From: an uncultured Negativicutes bacterium
GTDB taxonomy: Bacteria; Bacillota; Negativicutes; Veillonellales; Megasphaeraceae
DNA length: 38,806 nt
Assembly (NCBI GenBank): GCA_900752195.1
Contig: CAADUJ010000018.1
Location: forward strand, 1-38,806
Direction of reading: 5' to 3'
The notes beneath the pieces are model-generated. The model saw only the letters and a list, made by a program, of their open reading frames with translations. It was not told where the DNA came from and ran no database searches. This document shows positions 1 to 8,321 of the stretch, in pieces (position 1 is the stretch's first letter; each line of letters begins with the position of its first letter). The position numbers and the translations under genes were made by a program.

Positions 1-49
1 CACCTTGCCAAGGTGGGGGTCGCGAGTTCGAGCCTCGTTTTCCGCTCCA
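1..49 (+). tRNA. tRNA-Gly(GCC), 3' part
   Basis: Only the anticodon arm, T arm and acceptor 3' strand are present; the 5' part lies beyond the window edge. The anticodon loop TTGCCAA gives anticodon GCC (glycine). The T loop reads GTTCGAG and the encoded 3' end is CCA at 47-49. It is the first visible member of a tRNA cluster. Confidence 0.9.
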
Positions 50-55
50 AATTAT

Positions 56-129
56 GGCGGCATAGCCAAGCGGTAAGGCAGAGGTCTGCAAAACCTTCAT
101 CCCCAGTTCGATTCTGGGTGCCGCCTCCA
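56..129 (+). tRNA. tRNA-Cys(GCA)
   Basis: A complete cloverleaf. The acceptor GGCGGCA at the 5' end pairs with TGCCGCC near the 3' end. The anticodon loop CTGCAAA gives anticodon GCA (cysteine), the T loop is GTTCGATT, and CCA is encoded at 127-129. It lies six bases after tRNA-Gly and is probably co-transcribed with it. Confidence 0.95.
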
Positions 130-152
130 TATTTACTTTTTTTTAACGTCAT

Positions 153-241
153 GCCGAGGTGGCGGAACTGGCAGACGCAACGGACTTAAAATCCGTCGGA
201 TAGAGATATCCGTACCGGTTCGATTCCGGTCCCCGGCACCA
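153..241 (+). tRNA. tRNA-Leu(TAA)
   Basis: A class II tRNA of 89 nt with a long variable arm. The anticodon loop ACTTAAAAT gives anticodon TAA (leucine). The T arm ACCGG-TTCGATT-CCGGT is perfect and CCA is encoded at 239-241. In the acceptor stem GCCGAGG against CCCCGGC, the fifth pair is A-C rather than Watson-Crick. It is the last member of the tRNA cluster. Confidence 0.95.
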
Positions 242-301
242 TTTAAACATAACATTGCATGAGCACTGCTCACATAGCTGTTGGCTCTGGCATTTGACTT
301 G

Positions 302-331
302 AAGGTTTGGATGTGAATCCAAGCCTTTTTT
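302..331 (+). terminator. intrinsic terminator of the tRNA operon
   Basis: A ten-base-pair stem (302-311 with 318-327, one G-T pair) and a six-base loop run into six T residues at 326-331. It follows the tRNA-Leu gene by 60 bases and shows that the TTG/ATG codons at 307-313 are not the scpA start. Confidence 0.85.
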
Positions 332-360
332 GTAATTACGAACGAGAAATGGCGGTATCT

Positions 361-1086
361 ATGGAAGCATATCAGTATAAGGTATCTGATTTTGAAGGCC
401 CTTTGGACCTGCTCCTGTATCTAATCGAAAAGAATAAAGTAGATATATATAATATCCCTATCGTTGAAATTACAGATCAGTTTAACGAGTACGTCAAGCG
501 AATTGAGACATTTGACGTGAATTACGCCAGCAAGTTTTTTGTCATGGCAGCTACTTTGCTACAGATTAAGTCGAGGCTCCTTTTACCCAAACCTCCTAAA
601 ATCGAAGAGGACGAGGAAGATCCTCAGGATGTCCTTATCCGACAACTCGTTGAATATAAGCAGATGAAGCGGATTTCTGCTGTCGTCGAATCTCTTTGGG
701 ATGAACGGCACCGTATGCTCAGCCGCGAACGAACGCCTATGGCTTTTGAACGGCAGTTTTCCGGTGTCATTGACAAGGACGCGTTGTTTCAGGCGTTTCA
801 GTTGGCCAGCCAGTCCTTTGCAGTGGAGAAGGTACCGGAAATTCATCTGCATCAGGAAATCTATAGTGTGCAGGAGTGCATGGATCGCGTCGAACGGGCC
901 CTTCATCAATCGCTTCGCCCGATGCCGGTCCTCACGATTTTTAAGGCCTGCACGACCTATACGGAGCTGGTCGTCGTTTTTTTGGCAGTATTGGAGCTTC
1001 TGAAGATAGGCCGCTGCCGTACCTTGTCAGAAGGAGATGAAGGAAATGCCGTCGCCTTGCGATATGTCCCCAAAAACAGTGCATGA
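361..1086 (+). CDS. scpA: segregation and condensation protein A
   Basis: ScpA is the kleisin subunit of the bacterial SMC condensin. It bridges the SMC heads and binds an ScpB dimer on the nucleoid. The N-terminus carries the family signature FEGPLDLLLYLIEKNKVDIY (residues 11-30), followed by the acidic linker EEDEEDPQD and a C-terminal winged-helix region. The frame is open from TTG at 307, but that codon lies inside the tRNA terminator. ATG 361 puts the signature where family members have it (241 aa), and ATG 349 is possible. The 3' end overlaps scpB by 41 bases, which suggests translational coupling. Confidence 0.93.
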   Translation: MEAYQYKVSDFEGPLDLLLYLIEKNKVDIYNIPIVEITDQFNEYVKRIETFDVNYASKFFVMAATLLQIKSRLLLPKPPKIEEDEEDPQDVLIRQLVEYKQMKRISAVVESLWDERHRMLSRERTPMAFERQFSGVIDKDALFQAFQLASQSFAVEKVPEIHLHQEIYSVQECMDRVERALHQSLRPMPVLTIFKACTTYTELVVVFLAVLELLKIGRCRTLSEGDEGNAVALRYVPKNSA

Positions 1087-1660
1087 ACCTACGGCCATCC
1101 TGGAAGCCTTGCTCTTTTTGAGCGGTGAACCTTTAAGCCTTGATGATATTTGTGCCCATACGGGTTGGACTGCAGAGATGACTATTAAGACGGCGAACAC
1201 TCTTGAAGGGCTGCTTCAAGACCAACGTCGTGGCATCATGGTCATTTCCGTAGCCGGTGGATATCAGCTGGCAACGCGGCCCGAATTATTCAATCAAGTC
1301 CAGTGGGTGCATAAGACGACGACAGAGTTGTCGCCTATGGCACTGGAAGTGTTAGCTATCGTCGCTTTTAAACAACCTGTGACGCGAGCTGATATTGAAA
1401 AGATTCGCGGTGTGTCCTCGGATCGCCTCATTACGAACTTACTCCAGCAGGAGCTCATAAAAGAACTCGGCCGTAAAGATAGTCCAGGCCGTCCTATCTT
1501 ATATGGGACGAGTGCCTATTTTCTGGAATGTATTGGTATGGATTCACTGGCTGAGCTGGCAGAAAAAATTCCCCATACGGTAATAGATCATTCCGTAGAT
1601 GCCGTAGATACAACAGAGGAGGAAAATCATGAAGGAACGGTTACAGAAGGTCATGAGTAA
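1046..1660 (+). CDS. scpB: segregation and condensation protein B
   Basis: ScpB is the dimeric winged-helix partner of ScpA in the SMC-ScpAB complex. The protein (204 aa) has the family pattern AILEALLFLSGEPLS at the start, TTELSPMALEVLAIVAFKQP in the middle and the RGVSSDRLITNLL helix, then LGRKDSPGRPILYGT. ATG 1046 is chosen over ATG 1037 because AAGGAG (1031-1036) directly abuts the upstream ATG but is nine bases from 1046. It overlaps both scpA and the downstream pseudouridine synthase gene. Confidence 0.92.
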   Translation: MPSPCDMSPKTVHEPTAILEALLFLSGEPLSLDDICAHTGWTAEMTIKTANTLEGLLQDQRRGIMVISVAGGYQLATRPELFNQVQWVHKTTTELSPMALEVLAIVAFKQPVTRADIEKIRGVSSDRLITNLLQQELIKELGRKDSPGRPILYGTSAYFLECIGMDSLAELAEKIPHTVIDHSVDAVDTTEEENHEGTVTEGHE

Positions 1661-2348
1661 CTGCGGTATTGCATCACGCCGCGCATCAGAACAAATCATC
1701 TTAGCAGGTCGCGTTCGCGTCAACGGTGTTGTCGTTAAAGAGCTGGGGACGAAGGTCGATATAGATAAAGATAGTATCCTCGTCGATGGCAAGCGCATTG
1801 CCGCCCAGGAAAAGCTGTATTTCCTATTCAACAAGCCCAAGGGCGTCATCACGACGGCCCATGATGATCAAGGCCGAGAAACGGTGATGGATTACTTCAA
1901 GAAGGTAGGCGAACGGATTTATCCTGTAGGACGGCTGGATCAGAATACAGAAGGCCTCCTCATTATGACCAATGATGGCGAATTGGCCAATATCCTCATG
2001 CATCCCAGCCGTCTCGTCGATAAGACCTATGAAGTGAAGGTAAAAGGGCATATTCCGGATACGGTGCTTCAACATCTTGCCGATGGTGTGCCTCTCGATG
2101 ATGGCATGACGGCGCCAGCCATTGTCTGTTATAATGGCTATGACAGCCGCACGAATATTACGTCTGTAGAAGTGACGATTCACGAAGGCAGGAATCGTCA
2201 GGTCCGTCGTATGTTCGAACATTTTGGCTATCAGGTCCATAATTTGCGCCGTAACCAGTACGCCTTCCTGACGTTGAGCGGTGTCAAGCGTGGTTCGTAT
2301 CGGGCTTTGACGCGGGATGAAGTGCGGGAGTTATATAATTATAAGTAA
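1629..2348 (+). CDS. rluB: 23S rRNA pseudouridine synthase, RsuA/RluB family
   Basis: It isomerises a uridine of rRNA to pseudouridine, most likely the RluB site of 23S rRNA. An S4 RNA-binding domain fills residues 1-60 (LQKVMSNCGIASRRASE). The catalytic motif GRLDQNTEGLLIMTNDGEL holds the active-site Asp, and GRNRQVRRMFEHFGY is the typical C-terminal motif. The length of 239 aa is normal. A strong AGAGGAGG site precedes ATG 1629, which lies inside scpB; the scpA-scpB-rluB order is common in Firmicutes. Assignment to RluB rather than RsuA rests on context. Confidence 0.9.
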   Translation: MKERLQKVMSNCGIASRRASEQIILAGRVRVNGVVVKELGTKVDIDKDSILVDGKRIAAQEKLYFLFNKPKGVITTAHDDQGRETVMDYFKKVGERIYPVGRLDQNTEGLLIMTNDGELANILMHPSRLVDKTYEVKVKGHIPDTVLQHLADGVPLDDGMTAPAIVCYNGYDSRTNITSVEVTIHEGRNRQVRRMFEHFGYQVHNLRRNQYAFLTLSGVKRGSYRALTRDEVRELYNYK

Positions 2349-2372
2349 GTTATGAGCTAAGGTGTCGATACG

Positions 2373-3617
2373 ATGAAGACTGTATTGATCGTCGGTGCAG
2401 GTGCAGCTGGTATCATGGCAGCTCTGGCAGCGGCACAGGAAGGAGCCAAGGTGCTCCTCTTTGAAAAAAACGATATTGTAGGAAAGAAAATGGGCATTAC
2501 CGGAAAAGGCCGTTGTAACCTGACGAATACGTGTACCATGGATGCGTTCATTACCCGCACGCCAGGGCACGGCAAATTCCTCTTCAGTGCATATAAAGCT
2601 TTTACGAATGAGGACCTCCTTGAAACCGTTCACAAATGGGGATTGGAAACAAAAGAGGAACGAGGAGGCCGTGTGTTCCCCAAATCGGATAGTGCCATAG
2701 AAGTACGAAAATTGTTCTATCACCGCTTACAGGTGGCACATGTAGAACTTCATCTGAACGAAGCGGTTAAGGCGGTAGAAACGTCATATGGCACGTTTTT
2801 CGTCAAGACGGATCGCAATCAGTACCAAGGTGACTGTTGCATCCTTACGACAGGCGGCGTATCGTATCCGGTGACGGGTTCTTCTGGCGATGGGTTCCGT
2901 TTTGCTCGTACGTTAGGCCATACGGTGACGCCCCTTGTGCCGTCGCTCATCCCTTTTACGACGAAGGAACCATGGGTTCGTGATCTGGCAGGCCTGTCGT
3001 TGCGTAATGTTGAAGCCTCTCTCTGGCGCAAGGGGAAACTCCTGACGTCGAAGTTTGGCGAAATGCTTTTCACCCATACAGGTGTTTCTGGCCCCATTGT
3101 GCTTATGCTGAGTGCTGAAGTGGCACATAAACCGAAGTGGGAGTATCCTCTTCAGCTTCGCATAAATTTGAAGCCGGCGTTGACGCCGGAACAAGTGGAT
3201 CATCGCATTCAGCGCGATTTTCAGACCTATATCCGAAAGCATGCTGAAAATGCCATGAAGGATTTGTTGCCTCAACGTCTCATTCCGTTTGTCCTCGATC
3301 AAGCAGGCATCCGTGGTGATGAACCGGTCAATCAGGTAACGAGGGTGCAACGGCAGGATCTGGCAACGGTTTTACAGGCTTTTTCCCTGACGGTAACAGG
3401 GACTCGGCCCATTGAAGAAGCAATTGTAACGGCGGGAGGTATTGCCGTAAAGGAACTGAATCCAAAGACGATGGAATCGAAAAAGGTGCCACACTTGTTC
3501 TTTGCAGGAGAAGTGATTGACATCGATGCGTATACAGGTGGATATAATTTGCAAGCTGCTTTTTCAACGGGGTACGTCGCAGGAAAGGCTGCTGCTAAGG
3601 AGGATGATGGGATATGA
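2373..3617 (+). CDS. HI0933/YhiN-family FAD-dependent oxidoreductase
   Basis: A flavoprotein of the HI0933 (BaiN/YhiN) family, 414 aa, of uncertain substrate. The N-terminal dinucleotide-binding fingerprint VGAGAAGIMAALAAAQEGAKV (VGAGAAG core) is followed by the family signature GKKMGITGKGRCNLTN. A second FAD-contact region GGVSYPVTGSSGDGF and the C-terminal FAGEVIDIDAYTGGYNLQ, typical of the family, are present. AAGGTG lies eight bases before ATG 2373. The stop overlaps the cmk start by four bases. Some relatives act on bile-acid intermediates, but nothing here supports that function specifically. Confidence 0.88.
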   Translation: MKTVLIVGAGAAGIMAALAAAQEGAKVLLFEKNDIVGKKMGITGKGRCNLTNTCTMDAFITRTPGHGKFLFSAYKAFTNEDLLETVHKWGLETKEERGGRVFPKSDSAIEVRKLFYHRLQVAHVELHLNEAVKAVETSYGTFFVKTDRNQYQGDCCILTTGGVSYPVTGSSGDGFRFARTLGHTVTPLVPSLIPFTTKEPWVRDLAGLSLRNVEASLWRKGKLLTSKFGEMLFTHTGVSGPIVLMLSAEVAHKPKWEYPLQLRINLKPALTPEQVDHRIQRDFQTYIRKHAENAMKDLLPQRLIPFVLDQAGIRGDEPVNQVTRVQRQDLATVLQAFSLTVTGTRPIEEAIVTAGGIAVKELNPKTMESKKVPHLFFAGEVIDIDAYTGGYNLQAAFSTGYVAGKAAAKEDDGI

Positions 3618-4297
3618 AGAAGATTACCGTAGCAATTGACGGCCCTGCCGGCGCTGGCAAGAGTAGTGCCGCTAAGATGGCGGCTAAAGCGCTTCATTAC
3701 TTGTATATCGATACGGGTGCTATGTATCGTGCGTTTACGTGGGCTAGTTTACAGAATCACGTCTCCATTGATGACGAAACGGCTGTCAGGGATTTGGCAA
3801 AGAATATTGAAATCCGCCTTGAACCGGCTCCGGAAGGGTGCCGCGTTTTTGTAGGCAATCAGGAAGTGACAGAAGAAATCCGCACTCTTGCCGTATCATC
3901 TCGTGTTTCTTCCGTAGCAGCTCTTGCAGTAGTGAGGGAAAAACTGGTACAATTGCAGAGGAACATGGCAAGCTCTGGTGGCGTCATCCTCGATGGTCGT
4001 GATATTGGAACCGTCGTGCTGCCAAAAGCCGATTTAAAGGTGTTCCTGACGGCCTCGGTCCAATCGAGAGCACAACGCCGTTATTTAGAAATGAAGGAAA
4101 AAGGTGGTACGGCGTCGCTGGAAGAAATCGAAGCGAATATCCGGGCCCGCGATGAAATGGATTCGAGCCGGGAGATTTCACCCCTTCGCCGTGCAGATGA
4201 TGCCATTTTACTGGATAATAGTAAAATGAGCCTTGACGATACGGTACGTACCCTCGTCGACATGATACAATCAAAGGAACGTGAGGCATCAGTATGA
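3614..4297 (+). CDS. cmk: cytidylate kinase
   Basis: It phosphorylates CMP and dCMP to the diphosphates with ATP. The P-loop is AIDGPAGAGKSSAAK at residues 7-21. The substrate motif YIDTGAMYRAFTW, the DGRDIGTVV motif and the lid/C-terminal segment RDEMDSSREISPLRRADDAI are all present. The length of 227 aa fits the family. AAGGAGG precedes the start, and ATGA overlaps link it to the upstream flavoprotein and to plsC downstream. The order cmk-plsC-ispH/S1 is classical in Clostridia and Negativicutes. Confidence 0.95.
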   Translation: MKKITVAIDGPAGAGKSSAAKMAAKALHYLYIDTGAMYRAFTWASLQNHVSIDDETAVRDLAKNIEIRLEPAPEGCRVFVGNQEVTEEIRTLAVSSRVSSVAALAVVREKLVQLQRNMASSGGVILDGRDIGTVVLPKADLKVFLTASVQSRAQRRYLEMKEKGGTASLEEIEANIRARDEMDSSREISPLRRADDAILLDNSKMSLDDTVRTLVDMIQSKEREASV

Positions 4298-4923
4298 GAG
4301 AATTCGTATATGCTGTCATTCGATTCCTGTTCAACGTGGTGACCTATTTGTTCATTGGCATGAAGGTATACGGTGAAGCGCATATTCCTAAGACAGGGGC
4401 TTTCATCATGGCATCGAACCATGCCAGCTACTTTGATCCACCATTGGTGGGAACGGCTGTGCGCCATCGTCTCATCCACTTTATGGCCAAAGAAGAGCTT
4501 TTCCACAATCCCCTTATGGGGTGGTTTCTGCGCTATGTCAAAACGTTTCCTGTCCATCGCGGACGGGTCGATCGCAAGGCTATGGCTGAAGCACTGCGCG
4601 TATTGAAAGAAGGAGAAGTCTTGGGAATTTTTCCGGAAGGAACCAGCAAATTCCAAGGTACTTTGGGAAAGTTCCATGAAGGAATGGCAGCTCTTGCCAT
4701 CAAGTCGGGCGCACCTGTTGTGCCGACGGCTATTGTCAATTCCCGCCATTTGCCGAAGAAGACGGGACCTGTCTATGTCGTCTTTGGCGAACCCGTACAG
4801 CCACCGGTAATTCCGCGGGGCAATCGGGAAGAAGAACGGCAGATCATCAAGAATTTTTCTGATGAAATCCACCAGAAGATTTACGATATGCTCATTCAAT
4901 ATGGAGGAGAACAAGAGGAATGA
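4294..4923 (+). CDS. plsC: 1-acyl-sn-glycerol-3-phosphate acyltransferase
   Basis: It transfers the second acyl chain to lysophosphatidate, giving phosphatidate at the inner membrane face. An N-terminal hydrophobic stretch (residues 4-24) probably anchors it. The HX4D catalytic motif appears as NHASYFD and the glycerophosphate-binding motif as FPEGTS. VPTAIVN is the usual fourth block. The 209-aa length is typical. It overlaps cmk and ispH by four bases on each side. Together with plsY at 9650 it supplies two steps of phosphatidate synthesis. Confidence 0.93.
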   Translation: MREFVYAVIRFLFNVVTYLFIGMKVYGEAHIPKTGAFIMASNHASYFDPPLVGTAVRHRLIHFMAKEELFHNPLMGWFLRYVKTFPVHRGRVDRKAMAEALRVLKEGEVLGIFPEGTSKFQGTLGKFHEGMAALAIKSGAPVVPTAIVNSRHLPKKTGPVYVVFGEPVQPPVIPRGNREEERQIIKNFSDEIHQKIYDMLIQYGGEQEE

Positions 4924-6902
4924 AGGTTACCGTTGCTGATAGTTGTGGATTCTGTTATGGTGTCCGCCGGGCCGTGGAAATGGCCCAGAAAGTGGCTCCA
5001 GGAACGCATACGCTAGGCCCTATCATCCACAATCCACAAGTCGTAGGCAAACTTGCTGAGCGCAATGTTACACCTGTTGACTCTCTCGATGATGTCCAGA
5101 CGGGGGCGACTATACTCATCCGTTCGCATGGTGTAGGTCCTGAGGTATATGAAAAAGCAGCGGAAAAAGGACTGCACATCATCGATGCTACGTGTCCACA
5201 CGTAAAAAAAGCGCAGCAGGACGCGAAAAAAATCATAGAAAATAAAAAAAATTTAATAATAATAGGCGAAAAAAGCCATCCAGAAGTAATTAGTATTTCA
5301 CAATGGGGGGCAAATCGTGCTATTATATTAGATAGGGAAGAAAATGCCCAGCTTCTTCCATCAATGGAAGAAGCTGGCGTCGTAGTGCAAACTACGTTTT
5401 CCCAGCAACAGTTCGCGCGTATCCGAAGCATACTGGAAGAAAAAATTAAACATCTGGAAGTGCATATGACGATTTGTACGGCAACGCAGCAGCGTCAACA
5501 GTCTGCTGTCGAACTGGCAAAGACTATGGACGCCATGATCGTGATTGGTGGTAAAAACAGCGCCAACACGGGGCGTTTGGCACAAGTGTGCCGTGAACAG
5601 GGTTGCCCGACATATCACATCGAAACGGCGGCAGAGCTCGATCTTGCCCAATTCGATGGTATGAACAATATAGGCATTACAGCCGGTGCTTCCACGCCGG
5701 ATTGGATAATACAGGAGGTTGTTAAGATTATGGAAAATTTGCAAGCAGAAGCCACAGAAGTAATGAGTGAAGAATTATTGGACAAGTACGATTTTGAAGA
5801 AACTCCAAAGAAAGGTGACGTAGTAAAGGGAAAAGTTATTTCTGTGAACGATGATGCTGCCTATGTTTCCATCGGCACGAAAGCAGAAGCAATCCTGCCG
5901 AAAAAGGAAATGGCTGTACCGGCACCAGAAAAGGCTAGCGACTTTGTAAAAGAAGGCGATGAACTTACCGTTGAAATCGCTAACAATATCAAAGAAGAAG
6001 GTGCTATTGTCGTTTCCCTCGTCAAGATGAAGAAAGTCGAAGATTGGAAAGAAGTTCGCGAAGCCTTTGAAAATGACCAGCTCGTAGAATGTGTTGGTAA
6101 AGAAACGAACAAAGCAGGTCTCGTTGTTTCTATCAAATCCTTACGCGGTTTTATTCCCCTTTCCCAGGGCGATATTCGTTTCGTAAAATCCTTGGACTAT
6201 CTCGTAGGCGAAACGTTCCAGGTTAAGGTTATCGACATTGACGAACATAAAAACCGTCTCGTACTGTCCCGTAAAGCCGTATTGGAAAAAGAACGCGAAG
6301 CAAAACGTGCTGAAGCTCTGGAAAAAATCGAAGAAGGCGCTGTTATGGAAGGTACTGTCGTTAAGATCATGCCTTATGGTGCATTTATCGACCTCGGCGG
6401 CGTAGAAGGCTTACTCCACATTTCCGATATTTCCTGGAAACGTATCAGCTCCGTTGATGCCGTTCTGAAACAGGGAGACAAATTGGAAGTCCTCGTACAG
6501 AGCTTCGATAAAGAACGCGATCGTATTTCCCTGTCCCTTAAAGCCCTTCAGAAGAATCCTTGGATCGCTGCCATCGAAAAATTTGAAGTAGGCGACGTAG
6601 TAAAAGGCGAAGTCAAAAAGCTTCTCCCCTTCGGCGCTATCCTCGCTATCGATCCGGAATTGCAGGGCTTGCTCCATATTTCTGAATTGACGGAAAAACG
6701 TGGCGCTAACGTAAAAGAACTGCTCAATATCGGCGATGTACTCGACGTTAAGATCATCAACATCGACACGGATAAGAAGAAGATTTCCCTCAGCGTTCTC
6801 GCTTTACAGCAAGATGAAGAAGCAAAAGAAGTACGCAACTATCTTGAACAGGCAGAACAGACGGAAGAATCGGCTACGATCGGTGACGCTGTTAAAGAAT
6901 AA
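4920..6902 (+). CDS. ispH: IspH (HMBPP reductase) fused to four S1 domains
   Basis: A two-part protein of 660 aa. Residues 1-285 are 4-hydroxy-3-methylbut-2-enyl diphosphate reductase, the last enzyme of the MEP isoprenoid pathway. The three 4Fe-4S ligands are visible as Cys12 (GFCYGV), Cys92 (DATCPHV) and Cys186 (TICTAT). Residues from about 302 carry four S1 RNA-binding repeats, the third and fourth with the clear GAFIDLGGVEGLLHIS type core, as in ribosomal protein S1. The fusion is established in Clostridia and Negativicutes. Codons about 101-140 are unusually AT-rich and are followed by a perfect hairpin, reported separately. Confidence 0.95.
   Translation: MKVTVADSCGFCYGVRRAVEMAQKVAPGTHTLGPIIHNPQVVGKLAERNVTPVDSLDDVQTGATILIRSHGVGPEVYEKAAEKGLHIIDATCPHVKKAQQDAKKIIENKKNLIIIGEKSHPEVISISQWGANRAIILDREENAQLLPSMEEAGVVVQTTFSQQQFARIRSILEEKIKHLEVHMTICTATQQRQQSAVELAKTMDAMIVIGGKNSANTGRLAQVCREQGCPTYHIETAAELDLAQFDGMNNIGITAGASTPDWIIQEVVKIMENLQAEATEVMSEELLDKYDFEETPKKGDVVKGKVISVNDDAAYVSIGTKAEAILPKKEMAVPAPEKASDFVKEGDELTVEIANNIKEEGAIVVSLVKMKKVEDWKEVREAFENDQLVECVGKETNKAGLVVSIKSLRGFIPLSQGDIRFVKSLDYLVGETFQVKVIDIDEHKNRLVLSRKAVLEKEREAKRAEALEKIEEGAVMEGTVVKIMPYGAFIDLGGVEGLLHISDISWKRISSVDAVLKQGDKLEVLVQSFDKERDRISLSLKALQKNPWIAAIEKFEVGDVVKGEVKKLLPFGAILAIDPELQGLLHISELTEKRGANVKELLNIGDVLDVKIINIDTDKKKISLSVLALQQDEEAKEVRNYLEQAEQTEESATIGDAVKE
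5348..5377 (+). repeat. perfect 14-bp hairpin inside ispH
   Basis: Bases 5348-5361 are the exact reverse complement of 5364-5377, with a two-base CA centre. It encodes part of AQLLPSMEEAG in IspH, so it is in coding sequence. No T run follows, so it is not an intrinsic terminator. Confidence 0.8.
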
Positions 6903-6919
6903 TAAGTTTTAAAAAGAAG

Positions 6920-6952
6920 AGGGTAGCCGGCTTGCCGGTTATCCTTTTTTTT
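6920..6952 (+). terminator. intrinsic terminator after ispH/S1
   Basis: A twelve-base-pair stem (6920-6931 with 6934-6945, including G-T pairs) is followed by a run of eight T residues. It closes the scpA-to-ispH operon 18 bases after the stop codon. Confidence 0.9.
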
Positions 6953-6992
6953 CTCAATACCACTACGTATCGTGTGTGAAAGGAATCAGTAT

Positions 6993-8312
6993 ATGTCTCA
7001 ACCGTTGAATGCTGTCATTGCTAGTGTAGAAAAGGGCAGTCGTGCTGAAAAAGAAGGCCTTTGCCCAGGTGATACGATCGTATCGGTAAATGGTCAGAAA
7101 CCGGGCGATCTCATCGATCTGAATTTTGCCTTAGCGGATGAAAACTTGCACATTGTCGTTAAAAATGGCGATACCCTTCGGGAATGTTATTTTCAAAAAC
7201 GCTTTGGTGAAGACCTGGGTATTACCATGGAAAATGCCGTATTCGACCACATTCGTCAATGCGGAAATAATTGCATATTTTGCTTTATCTCACAGATGCC
7301 GAAGGGGATGCGGCCATCGTTGTACGTAAAGGATGATGACTATCGCATGTCCTTTATGACGGGCAGTTTCATTACCTTGTCGAATTTGAGCGAAGACGAT
7401 ATTCATCGCATTATCCAATACCACCTTTCACCGCTCCATATTTCCGTCCATACGACGAATGGCGCATTGCGTCAAAAGATGATGCGTCAGGATCGGACGG
7501 CCAATATTATGGAACAACTTCGGCATCTCGTAGAGTATGATATTGACATGTATTGTCAGATTGTGCTTGTCCCGGGCTTTAACGACGGCGATGAATATAC
7601 GAGAACCTTGCAGGATTTAGAAACCTTAGGACCTAATGTTCTCGGCGTGGCTGTCGTGCCTCTTGGTAAGACGAAATTCCGCAAATCTTGCACGGCTTTG
7701 CCATCTGTGACGCCGGAACTAGCCCGTGATATTATCCGTCGTTCCCAGCCCTTTATCGAAAAGAGCCGCCGTGAGGGAAGGGGGAGCTTCGTCTATTTAG
7801 GTGATGAATTTTATATCAAGGCAGGCGAAGCGATTCCCGAAGAAGACTATTACGATGGCTATGGTCAAATCGAAGACGGTATCGGCATGATACGATTGTT
7901 TGAACGGCAGTGGCATGACTGGAAAGGCGATATGCGCAAGGCCTATGAAAAACCAGTGCGTCTGGCCTTATTGACCGGTAAGTTGGCGGCGCCGTATATA
8001 CAAGATCTTGTCAGGGAAGTACAGGTGGAAAATCTGGAAACACAAGTGTTCTCTGTCACCAATGAATATTTTGGCCATGAAATTACCGTAGCCGGTCTCT
8101 TGACGGCACAGGACCTTCTTGCAGCCTGGCAGGATATCAAGGCTGATTATGACGGTCTTATCATACCGGGTACAGCACTGCGCAAAGGCGAAGCCGTTTT
8201 TCTCGATGACATGACCTTGGCAGAATTTGAAGAAAAGGTCGGTGTCCCTGTGGGAGTAAGCGAATTTGCGCCTGATCTGAAGCAGTATTTATATCATTGG
8301 CAAGAGAGTTAG
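6993..8312 (+). CDS. PDZ / radical SAM / DUF512 protein
   Basis: A 439-aa protein of the DUF512 family, of unknown substrate. Residues 5-60 form a PDZ-like domain (EKGSRAEKEGLCPGDTIVSV). A CxxxCxxC cluster, CGNNCIFCF, with a preceding DHIRQ, marks a radical-SAM-like Fe-S domain, followed by GSFITLSNL and the C-terminal DUF512 domain, which includes VFSVTNEYFGHEITVAGLLT. Relatives next to der are widespread in Firmicutes. The open frame begins at GTG 6972, but ATG 6993 has AAAGGA at the right distance. The stop lies nine bases before der. Confidence 0.9.
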   Translation: MSQPLNAVIASVEKGSRAEKEGLCPGDTIVSVNGQKPGDLIDLNFALADENLHIVVKNGDTLRECYFQKRFGEDLGITMENAVFDHIRQCGNNCIFCFISQMPKGMRPSLYVKDDDYRMSFMTGSFITLSNLSEDDIHRIIQYHLSPLHISVHTTNGALRQKMMRQDRTANIMEQLRHLVEYDIDMYCQIVLVPGFNDGDEYTRTLQDLETLGPNVLGVAVVPLGKTKFRKSCTALPSVTPELARDIIRRSQPFIEKSRREGRGSFVYLGDEFYIKAGEAIPEEDYYDGYGQIEDGIGMIRLFERQWHDWKGDMRKAYEKPVRLALLTGKLAAPYIQDLVREVQVENLETQVFSVTNEYFGHEITVAGLLTAQDLLAAWQDIKADYDGLIIPGTALRKGEAVFLDDMTLAEFEEKVGVPVGVSEFAPDLKQYLYHWQES

Positions 8313-8321
8313 GAGTAGAGT

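Noticed and set aside
307..360. Upstream extension of scpA to TTG 307
   Set aside because: The extension lies inside the tRNA operon terminator, and the ScpA signature begins correctly from ATG 361.
4081..4914. Long minus-strand open frame (277 codons) over cmk and plsC
   Set aside because: It is antisense to two well-identified genes, has no recognisable motifs and no start context.
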